Shown here: positions 33,101-45,100 of the stretch, one piece after another
Position numbering within the stretch: position 1 is the stretch's first letter
How the letters are laid out: the number at the start of each line of letters is the position of its first letter
NCBI GenBank assembly: GCA_959347315.1
Contig: OY365817.1
Location: 2,824,295-2,888,294 of the forward strand
Direction: 5' to 3'
Source: Bimastos eiseni
Taxonomy: Eukaryota > Annelida > Clitellata > Crassiclitellata > Lumbricidae
DNA: 64,000 bases
Notes under the pieces: generated by a model
Database searches by the model: none
What the model was told of the DNA's origin: nothing
The model's input: the letters and a program-made list of their open reading frames with translations, nothing else
Position numbers and translations under genes: made by a program

Positions 33101-36100
33101 GTTGGTTGTAAGGGGCTGAGGTAGCCAGTTCCAGCTGTGGTGTATTTACTGATTTCTAAAGCAGCTCTCATACATATAGATTATATATATTCAATTAATT
33201 TCATTGAAGCCATTGAAGACAAATTAGAAATTACAATTATTTACCACCAGTCAGCAAGAACAGGGGGCCCAGAAAGGACCCCTGTTTTTGCTGACTGATG
33301 GCAAATAATTAGGTAGGCCACCTAACTCTAAATTATAACATTAAGACAAATAAGACAGAAATGGAGACTTAGAGTCAATAGCCAAAGTGTATGTTTAGTT
33401 CTAGAGAAGGAAATTGTAATAAAATAAATCTTAACTAAGTTCAGACTGAATAATAAATCTTGAATAAAAGCAAACTACACTAGATATATATTGTGTGTGT
33501 GTGTGTGTATCAATCAGTCAATCAATCAATCAATCAATCAATCAATCTATAAGACTAGACTTAGCACCTATTCAAGATATCTACTCAATGAATGTTCATT
33601 TGTCTGTGTCTGTAGTACCAATATAGAGACAAATCACCTCAATTATTAAGCATATATGAAATTACGATTTCCTGAACGAGTTTGCACCTCTGTACATCGT
33701 GAAGGGCATTATATCAGGTCTCATTGATTCATTGATTGATATTGATTGATTGATTGATTCGTTGATTTACTGATTATTGTCATTTTAATGGCAGAGAACC
33801 TGTTGGCGTTCTCCAAGCGAAAGCAGTACAGCACAGACAGGCGTTTCGACGACTGTCTGATGGAGAGAGAGGTTGGGAATGTCGTAGACAACGGAGTCAT
33901 TCCTGGAGATGGAATGGGTGGAGCGGGAACAGACTCTACGTTCTTCTCGTCAGTCCATAAGCATTTTGCATTCCTTTGCTGTGTGTGTGTAAAGTCTGTG
34001 TCTGCCTGTGTCTCTGCCTGTCTGTGTGTGTCTGTCTCTCTCTGTCTGTTTGTGTATATGTCTGTGTGTCTGTCTGTTTATCCCTGTCTGTCTGTGTTTG
34101 TGTTGATACTAAATGTTTGCCCCTTTTTCTTCAAATTACCTTGGTTTATCAAAATTAATGCATATGAAACAAGTGGTGCTCTGTTCGTACCCATATCCAG
34201 CAGACAGTACATCCAAATACTCCGATTCGGTACTCAGTGGAAATAGTGCAATGATGAAACTTTGTTAGGATGTAATAGTTAATGATGTAACATTGGAAAA
34301 GCATCATGGCATTATAGTTTAATGACGTAGTGACGACGGTGGAATGATGTTGCTGTGTAATGATAGAATATTCTAATGACATAACAGTTTAATGATGGAA
34401 ACGTAACAGTGTAATGTTGGTACAGTATGACGATGGAATGGCGTAGTAATGTAATAGTTGTATGACATTATAGTAATAGTGTAATGTTTGAATTGTAATA
34501 CTACAGTGATGAAACTGTGTAATGGTTTAATGACCGTTTTGCATGTTTTTGTAGACATTTGAGGCGTAACTGGAGTCACAATACGGTTGGCATTGATGTG
34601 AAGATGGAGTCTATGATCGATGATGGTCAGTATCTGATTGACGAGAGAGCGAAGAAGACACAAGCGGCCCAAGGGGGCAAGACAAAGAAGAAGCAGGCTA
34701 AGATCCATGCTCCACCAGGTTTGTGTGGCGACTTCATTTTCTCAGCCTCTGCATTCAAGGAATCGTGAAAATCAAATAACAAAACATCTGTTATTGTTCA
34801 ACATGTCAGAATGCAAGTTTGTATTCAGTGGTAGGTCCAACCACATGGAATGGGTTACCCCAAGAGCTTCACTCTATTCCGCACTGGGTTTCCCTTCGTT
34901 CCTCTTCCCGTGGACTTCTGTTGGTTCCCTGCATGCGCTCTGCCACAGCCCAATCCAGGAGCCTCGCCTATGTGGGTCCCACCAGCTGGAACAGCCTCCC
35001 CCTTTCTTTTCGGAAAGAGCTGGTCTCTCTTAGCTCTGCCATCTGTCACAAGCGCCTTAAAACGGTCGTGTTCTCTGCCTAAAAGCGACACTAACCCTAA
35101 CCCTGACCATAAACGACCCTCATGACACGCTAAATTTTGTGTGGGTTCTGCCGTAGAAGTAGAATTTTAGTTTATTTTTGGGTCGAAGGTTCGGCCGCAG
35201 AAGATTTATCATTTTGTTAAGCATCATATTTAACAGCTCAAATTTGTTAACTGTTATAAAGAATTAAAACACTAACAACACTTGCATTTTATAAAGTGTT
35301 AATGCTTCATGCAATTTATTAAGCAGGAATATAATCTGTGATTGGGTTTACAGTTCTGATTTTAATATTCCGTCTTGTGGACGTCATAATTAGACTGTTA
35401 TATTTGCATACGTACATATTTTCGGGACCCCTCCCCACGAAAAATCGCCGAAATTCGAAGCCCCCTTCCCCTCGCTTCGTACGTAATATGTGGATGGCCC
35501 CTTACAGTTGATGTCATAAAAACGAGTATAAGTGATATTTTAAAGTTCAGATAGCCTAACATGTTAGCCTAACATAGGCTTAAACATGGAGGAGCAAAAA
35601 TATGAAAAGGCAATGAAGAAGGATGACACTAAAAGTCTCTGTTATTACACAGTGTCTTTAAGCTTCAACTACTTCAATGGTCTATGTTGTCATAAGCAGT
35701 CGGAAAAACTCTGAATCTTATCCATTCGTCAGTAATTGGCAAGACAGTGAAGTAAAACGGGTGGTATACATTAACAGCCTGTGTCAGACACAAGGTGGAG
35801 CTGAACACAATATGCACATAAATAATTATATTCACAATTGTTACATTTAGACACTTTTAAATCATTTCTTTCTAATGTTGTATAATATACATGGTAATTT
35901 CTTTCAATAGCTAATGCCGCCACTGGCTGCACTCTGCCAGTGCCAGTCCCAAGCCTGGATAAAGGAGGAGGAGGGCGATGCTAATGGTCTTTGTTATCAC
36001 ACAGTGTCGTTAAATTGCCACTAGCACCAATAGCTGGTCACTGTTGAATTGGACCCTTGGCAAGGTGTATCGAAATTAATGGCCTATTTCAGACACAGGG

Positions 36101-39100
36101 CATCACTAAACACTCAAAAATTTATGTAAAACATGGCAACACTTACACACATTTAAGTCGACGAAATTCATCCTTATATTGCTGCACTCTCTCTTGTATG
36201 TCATTTGATGCTTAGTTGACACACTCACCAATGGATATGATCAACTGTTCTTTTAAGACCGACTGCTTCTCACGAGTCCTCACTCACTCTTGCTCAGTAC
36301 CATCATTGCTCTCTATCCTATGTGGTTGTGTGCTCTTCTGAACTTTAGAGGTACAGCTGAAGGGTGGAAAATCGGGGAAGAAGAAGGGCGATACCAGTGT
36401 TAAATTTACGAAAGAGGTTGTCGCCGGAGTGGTACCGAAAAAAGGAGGAAAGGGAGTCAAGCGAAAACGAAATGGTGTAGTGGAAGGTATCTAGCCATTC
36501 CGAAGTTTTCATTTAAGTTGTAATGTTTCTTGTTGAGAATTGTCTTTGTCTTGATGGATTTTTCTGCTGGAGTTGGACCAAGATTGTCTCTATTTGTCCC
36601 AAAATGTATATTTATGCATGTATATATATTTGTGTATGATTGTATGTGCATATCTATGCATAGATATATCATAGATACTTATTTAATTACTTATATCTAT
36701 GTAGATATCTATCGTAACACTTAACCTTTTGTTATTAATAGAGTTTAACTCGACAGCATTGCTTGCACATTTTTAGGATTACGAGTATTCTATCAACAGT
36801 GACGAGTCTCATTTGGTTTTTCTTGCAGGACTTTTGAAGAAGTCAAAGCGTGTGAGGGAGAAACGCGTCTCTGTCCAGGCAACAGACGAAGAGAAACTCA
36901 CAACAAGCGGTTTGCATTTATTCTCCGCGGTTAATGACATAATTTGAGAGAATCTTAAGACCTAATCACTCACAATCATGACATGATCATTGCATGACAT
37001 GATCCATCGTAATGAAAAAACATTATCACATTCATAACATATTCAATCAGAATCATTACATATTCAATCACGATCAGTACATATTCAATCATGATCATTA
37101 CATATTCAATCAAGTATTATAATCATGATCATTAATATTCAATCATGATCATTACATATTCAATCATGATCATAACATCTTCAATCAGAATCATTACATA
37201 TTCAATCATGATCAGTACATATTCAATCATGATCATTACATATTTAATCATGATCATAACATCTTCAATCAGAATCATTACATATTCAATCACGATCAGT
37301 ACATATTCAATCATGATCATTACATATTCAATCAAGTATTACAATCATGATCATTAAATATTCAATCATGATCATTACATATTCAATCATGATCATTACA
37401 TATTCAATCATGATCATAACATCTTCAATCAGAATCATTACATATTCAATCACGATCAGTACATATTCAATTACATGTCATTATATAGTTAGTTAATCAT
37501 GATCATTACAGTAACCTTTAAAAAAGCAGTTTGCCTTCAGCTTAAAGTTCCCAGAAGTACACATCTCTTCATTTTATACTAACAAATTCAATCAGAACTT
37601 TACATTAGATCTTTCCCTTAGTCCGATGATGGTGTCTCTTTTTTTCAGCTGATGTGGAGAGATCGAGACGCAGGCGGAAGCACGACACCAAGGATGTGGA
37701 CGCCATTCGGCTGCTGAAGAGACACCGGGTGACGTGGACCCCTCAGGAAGACAGCCTGGTTCGTTGTCATGGCGATGAACTCTCAACGATTTGACATATG
37801 TGCTGTGTGTGATTTTGGCATATGTGCTCTGTGTGATGCATTTATAGTTACCAAGTTACCTTATGTTATCTAATATTTATATAGCGGCGCTTCAAGATGC
37901 CTACTCAGAGTGACTCCGTGACCTTATTCTATCCAAATGACCTTATTCTATCCCAGTGGCCTGTCTCTATCCAGTCTAACTGCTAGTTGGGAAGGGTTAT
38001 CCCATGTATGGAACCCAGGTCCTTCATGGGGATTAATTATCCTGCCTCTTGGTCCGTAGGCGTTCTCTTTTAATCTTTCGAATCTGTTCGAAATGTAGGT
38101 GAATAAAGAGAAGTTGCTGTTAGTGAAGGTGGCTTTAGGTCTTCTTGAAGATGTTCACAATGCTCAGATTAAAAGTGCAACTTCAATGAATTCAAATTCG
38201 ACATTTGTATTTGGTGTGGAAATTCCCCGGAATTTTGACGATGGGGAATTTTATTGCTCATGCTGTTGTATGTTCTTGTTGTTGTTCTTTCAGCTGCTTC
38301 TGTGTCAGCTGACGAATCAGTTTCTGTCTGGACATCTGAAGCTCTGTCTGGTTGGAAATGCCGTCATTAGGGACATCATGCATGCTAACCTTGCGGTAAG
38401 AGGCGTTCCCTAAATGTTGCAGAATTTCATCAATGTTGTGCAGGGTTTCCGGGAGGGGTTTGATTAAAGATAAAAACTTACATCTTTTCTAAAATTATTT
38501 TTATGCTCTGAGGTACTTTGTTTGGAGATTACTAAGATTGAGAGTTAGTTGTGTCTTTATTTTTTTAATTTTAATTATAATTTGTTTGCCTTTATATATT
38601 TTAGGGGAGGATACAAGTATATTTCAGGCATATTATAAAAGTGATGTGTGTGGAATGGCTATTCATGTCTCCGAAGCCTTTGATGAAGGAACCACTGAAC
38701 ACTACAGCATTGAATCACTGAAAATTATTAATTCTTACAAACATACTTAATAATAATAATTATAATAATATCGTTTGTTTAATTTCAAAATGACAAACCA
38801 GTGCTGATATCGTGAAAAGGCACTTTATAAATATTGTAATACATTTCAATACAATGCAAAATGTATTTTGTTGTCCAGTTGGACTCGTTTTGAGAATTTT
38901 GTTTGTTTTGTAGGTATCCCGTGACAAGACTCGCCTGGCGTGTGTCAGACGCATCAAGTACATGATGAAGAACAGCGCAACGATACAGAATGTTCAGATG
39001 TACCTTGGAGAAGCCCTGCAGGACAAGGTTCACCTTGTTTATATACCTCTGAGGCAGGAGTTCCTGTGAAAGTCCTTTGAGATGGTTTCTGTGTCTCCTT

Positions 39101-42100
39101 TTCATAATTTTTGTTTTATCGCTTGTGTCATTTTTGCTTGGCCTAAATCTTGTCATCTTCCACCCTTGCTTCATTCATTCATGCATTTCGAGAAATTATG
39201 TAGCACCTCTTCATGCGAAGCTACTAAGTGATCTTTTGGATATTGACTGGGTAAAGCCTTGACTTAGGCACACTCTGGGTTCATTGAGCATTCATGCAAT
39301 AGAATTTAAACTAGTTAATAGTTATTTATATTCAAAAAATTACTTGCAATTGAAGTTAGACACTTTGGTTGCTTTTTTTGTGAATCAGGAGCTGCTTGCC
39401 GAGTTCAAGGACGGAAGGAAGTACGCGATAAAGAATTCTGCAGAGAATGAACCGGTCTTCAAGCGATGTCTGGCAATGATTCGAGAAAAGTTCCGGTTAG
39501 TTTAGAAGAAATTTGACATAATACGTTTTATTAGATCATTTCAAGTTGACAGAAGGAAGTTTTGAGATGTTCCTTGACAGAAGAAGTAGAAGAAGAAGAG
39601 ACTTAAGAAGGGGAGCTGTCTCTTAAGTAAGCCATGAGGCATCAATGGATATGATGCGTTGGTGTTTCCTTGGCCTTGGCATGTGAGGGCCAGTCCTCTT
39701 TCTCACCATTTCATCTTTCCATGTCATGGCTAGGAGGGAGGGCATGGGTGGAGCCCATGTTATGGCTAGGGGGGCATAGGTGGAGTCCCAAGTCACGGCT
39801 ACGGGGGACATAGGTGGAGGAGAGATCTCGAACTAAATATCTCCTCTGGTGGGGATTTGAATCCCCGACCTTTAGGTCAACATTCCGCTATCGAGCAAAT
39901 TGATCTTGTTCACACGTTTGCCTCGAATACACAGATTGGTGAGAAAAGACTTTTCTTTGATTGTTTCTCGATTGAAGTGGGTTGTTGCCCTCTATGTGTC
40001 TTTACCTGTCTGTGTTTCTATCTGCCTCTTGTCTCTTTCCTCTGTCCTTCTATGTCTGTTCATTGGTTCGTTTTCATTTTCCGAAATTTGATACCGCCCT
40101 TCTTCCAACATCTTTTTGCATACACACGCCTCGACGGCACAATTGCAGTTGTACTGCAGAGCAATGGTGCGCGAAGGACTTGCTCAAGGTCCCTGCACGG
40201 CGACGCCCCGGACGAGGCTCGAACCCGGTCACTCGGCGCACACCGAGCGTTACGGGCCGACCGCTCTAACCGATCGGCCACTGTGCCACACCGAGGTCTC
40301 TGTATATGTGTCATTTTTTCCCTCTGTGTTTGTCTCTTTCTCTCTTTATATCTGTCTCTTTACTTCCTATATCTCTGTGTATATCTCTCTTGTCTACCTC
40401 TGTCTCTGTCTATCTTGTTGTCTTTCTCTCTGTCTTGTTGTCTCTGCATATCTTTTCTCATTGTGAGCATCATAAAATTGCAATGCTGACATCTTCCTTT
40501 TCTTTCAGTTGTGAGAATGAGTCCGTGCAGGATATTCCGAACACTCCGGCGGAAGTGGTCGAGCGACTTTCGGACGTGAAGTGCACCAGTCACGGAAAGT
40601 CGATCCATCGAGACGTTGCTTCTGTTTCCGAGATCTTCTACAGCGTCCTTCATAACCTCATCCACGTCAGTTCTAGCATTCTCATGTCGATCTGTTTGCT
40701 TTGTTTATCTTGTTACTTCCGTGTTGGGCTTTTGTTTGACGTGTGGACCTTCTATGTGTCTCTGTCTGTGTCTGTTTATGTCTGTGTGTCTCTGTATGTG
40801 TGTGTGTTTGTATCTATGTATCTCTGTCTGTTTTTCTTTCTGTTTCAGTCTCTACGTCGGACCGTGTTGATCACTCTCCGTCTGTCTGTATGTCTCAATC
40901 TATCTGTCTCTTTGTCTCTCTCTCTGTCTGTCTCGGTGTCTCTGTCTATCCGTCTCTCTTTGTCTCTCTATATATATTTTTGTTTATTGAGCAAGCTGAC
41001 AATCAAGCGAACGCCACTATCTATCTTTCATCTGTTGCTTCATATTGTATTTTTATGCCACGATATACATTTGATTAATGTTCGTTTTCTTTTTCTTCCG
41101 TGTCTTCATTCAGTCGGCCATTGTTCTGACGGATAAGATCGGTCGGTCTCGCGAACTTTTCCACTTGCTCTACCAATATCCGGAGTCAGTCGTAGAGTCC
41201 GTCTTTAAGTCTATGAAGAACGATCGGATGCTTACGAAGATCAAAAAGGTGAGTGATCCAAAGAAGTCAGTTCTGACAATGTCATGAAATCACTTGAGAT
41301 AAAAGAATATAGTACAGCTTTAATTTGATATTGTCCTGTTTAGAATTAGTTCAGAAGTGCACACGCCTCGACAGCGCAATTGCAGTTGTAATGCAGAGCA
41401 ATTTTGTGCGAAGGACTTGCTCAAGGTTCCTACACAGTGACGCACCGGACGAGGGTCGAACCCGTACTCTCCGCGTTACAGGCTGACCGCTCCAACCAAT
41501 CGGCCAAAATATTGTCCTTGGCCCACCATTAAAAAAATTTTGGCAGCCCTGCTTTACTTGAGAATAGCACAAATTGTTGAAATGATTTGCTCGGTGGCCC
41601 AAGTGCTCGGATTCTAATTCAATCTGAATTAAGTTAATTAATTAAGGCTGTGGTTATTTGAGTTAAATTCTAACAATGTTGTTTTTACGTCTGTTTAGAG
41701 CATGGCAACAAAGAGTCGATGCGGGGGAATTCCTCTGACGCGCTTCGGGACTTTCCAGATCTCACAAAGGTGATTGTTGATTACTGTTGTCTAATTGTAT
41801 TTAATGAATATGGAGATGGATGGAGATAATCAGCTGGATTGGAACATGAAACAGACAAAGATGTGATGGGATGTATTGGAGAGGGAAGGGCTCTGATACA
41901 CACCCTGAAGTGAGTAAGAAAGAGAAGGAGGAAATGGATTGGACACACTCTGAGTGGAGACTCACTACTAAGAACTGTGAGAGAAGGAAAACTGAATGGG
42001 AGGCGGACAAGAGAAAGCGGAAGAGGACAGATGATGCTGGATTGATGATGACAGAGGGATATGGAAAGCGTAAAGAAAAGGCAAGGACGTCGAACATTTG

Positions 42101-45100
42101 ACCCTGAGAGAAGCGGCAGAGAACAAGAAGAAGAATTATATTTACTTCGACGTTCAGAGACGTTGCTGTCTAAGGCTGTCAACAGGTACCCGGGTATCCA
42201 CCTGAGGCTGACTACCCGGGTAATGAAATCGGTTTTCGGGTACTCGAAATTCCGTAAAATGCTTGATTTTACCGGAACATATTCCAGAAATATAACGTTG
42301 GTCATATTGGCTGACTGCCCAGGCAATGAAATCGATTCTTGGGTAACGACATTCCGTAAAAATGCACAATTCCCTACATTTCCTAACAAAATATCCCTGA
42401 TCGATGGGTACCCGGGTCGTAATTTAAATGTTTTTTGACAGCCTTATTGCTGTCATCTTTGTTGTTATTTGAAGTGAGTTGTGTGTTGTAATGGCCTTAT
42501 ATTTTTAGAGGTCATATTTTGTGGTGAACCTCTGAGACCTTAACCTATGCAGCTAATGCCCCTTGATCTTGCAACTCCAGTCCCTTATGAGCTAGAATCC
42601 CATCCACCATGGCACATGGGAAGAGAGAGAAAGAGGATTCTGGGGTGGTTAGGGATGGGCTGTTGGTAAGCCACTGAAGGGTGAAGGTGAGAAATAAATA
42701 AACTTCTCCATTGCCAGAGAGTTTGGCTGGGAGTGCCTCTCGGCAGGTATTTTGGGTGGGCAGTTGCTGTGCATTATCCTAAATGAATGACTTAGTGGTA
42801 ATCTATCACTTTGACATCCCTTATTAATATCTTTCGATTGTTTTCGTCTTGTTTAGCCCAGATAAATTCTTATACATGACAACCATTAGGTCGAATGTCT
42901 AATAGCGTTTGAATTAATTAATGGAAAGTCACAATGTGTGCACATCAAGGGATGCTATAACAACAGATCACAGAATTAATTGGTCTTTGTTTCTTCTTTC
43001 AGATACATGTACTACTGGCATACGAATTTCGTGCGCAATATATTCGCAGTCGTTGGTTTGTCGATGCAGCAGTTTCCTCCAAGTCCGGACAACTCCTCAC
43101 ATGGATCTGACTTCCTTGTCCTGAGAAACACAGACAGTCACAGTGTCGTTGCGGTCACGCTCATGTCTCTTAGACTCGTACGAATTTGGTCTTTTATTCT
43201 TCTGGGATTAGGACGACTTGCGACGGAATTTGTTTGACGTTGTTTTTGGGGATGCCATTTGAAATACTATTGATATTGGTATTATTACTGTTATTATTAT
43301 TATTGTTACTGTTACTATTATTATTGTGTCTGTTACTACAACTCAGTTAAATTTGACTCTTGTTATAATCATACTGCTACAGTTTGATTGCAATTAAACA
43401 ATGATTATTATTATTTTAAGGTGACGTTTGAGACAACCATACCTGAGCAGATTGTTGTGATTGATTCGATGTCAAAAGAGAATAAGACGGTTGAACGACC
43501 AAAGAAGAAGAAGCAGAAGATGGATGATGATGAGTCCGACTTAGAGGAGGAGGCGCTCATCGAAGTAGCCGAGAGGGACCGGACGCAGGAGACCTCGACC
43601 CAAGACCCCGGCCAAAGAACCTCTGATGAATTACCAGGTCGATACAGTTTAAATGTTTTTTCTTCTGTGATGATTTTTGCAAGTGTTCCAGATGTTGAAC
43701 TGATTGCTGCTTCTACTTGTCTACATTTTTCTTCCTTGTTTTTTCTTTTGTCTTTTTTGTGAGTGGAACATGGTTAGAGCACTCGTCCTGTGATGAGGGA
43801 CAAAGCCGGCCTTTGGGGGTGGCGAGGTCGGGCGCCGAGAAGTTTGGGCACTGATCGATAAGTTGGGGCGCCAAAACGGGTCACTTTTTATATTTTGGTG
43901 TTTTTTATTTCTTAGTTGTCAAAACCATTTTTTCGGTTTCTTATTTTGTTTAATTACATTTTCTTAAATGTCCCTTACGATGTCTTCGTGCCTTCAAGCA
44001 TTGAACTAATTTACGTCATTGAAGCAAACGTCTTCAAATGACACTCATCATTTGAAAACAAATACAGAGTAAATACACAATAAAGAAATAAAACTTTCCA
44101 ATATAATTTTATTTTGAATAAATAATAAATTAGGCTATATAAAAATTTTGATTTGTCCGAGAAAAATGTCAACGTTAAAAGCCGTCTGGCGGCGATTATA
44201 GAAAACGAAGAACAAAGAAAGAACATCAGTTTGACAAAAAAGTTTTTGAGCATTGAGAAACCTTTTTAAACGAATAAAACAGAACCAGAAGCACTATCTG
44301 CTGTTTCTGCTTCAAGTTCAACTGTCAACACAACCATTTCCACTGAAGGTGATTATGTGGCTGAACCAATGGCAGGTGAAGATAGCCAGCCGTGCACAAT
44401 CAGTTCAAATTAAAGGGATTGAACTGCTAGAAAATAACGATGAAGTAGTTCATGTAGGCCTACAAGAGATTAATGATGACAGGTTGGAGGATATGACACA
44501 AGAAACACTAATATTATCAGATTGTGGTACTTGGCCAGTTCGTCGAAATTTCAAAACTAGACAATCTACTTGAAAGAAGAGAACTCCTTCAATTGTATAT
44601 GCCATCTTCAAATAAAACTCACTGTGCCTTCAAAATCGAACATTGATGGTGAATGATGAACTGATCAGTATTAAAACATTTCTTTCTGGTAAGGTTAAGG
44701 ATAAAATAGCAGTGCACATTGTGTTAACATTTATAATCAAGAGTACATGGATTGTTGTGCGAATTTTACTAGCAATTCCCGTGACTGTAGTACAAAGTTT
44801 TTCCAAACTGAATCAATCAAAGCCTATCTAAGGTCTACAATGTCACAAGACAGACTTTTAAGTTTAGGAACTCTGTCGACTGAAAATTATGTCGCCTAAG
44901 ATCTAGACTCTTCTGTTATAATTAAGAAATTTCGTAATAAAAGACGCTAATAGTTAACTTCCGATATTAATTAAAGTTATTTTGTGTTCTTGTTTGTGTT
45001 GAATGCATTCTTTGTACTAATTTGTAATTTTCTTGATTCTGAAAATTAGAAACTTTTCTCTCTGGAGTCCGGACATAATTAATCGATTTGTTGTTTTTGT

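Noticed and set aside
40306..41136. 276-codon frame across exon 30
   Set aside because: Only 40509-40665 is coding; the rest is CT-rich intron with no homology.
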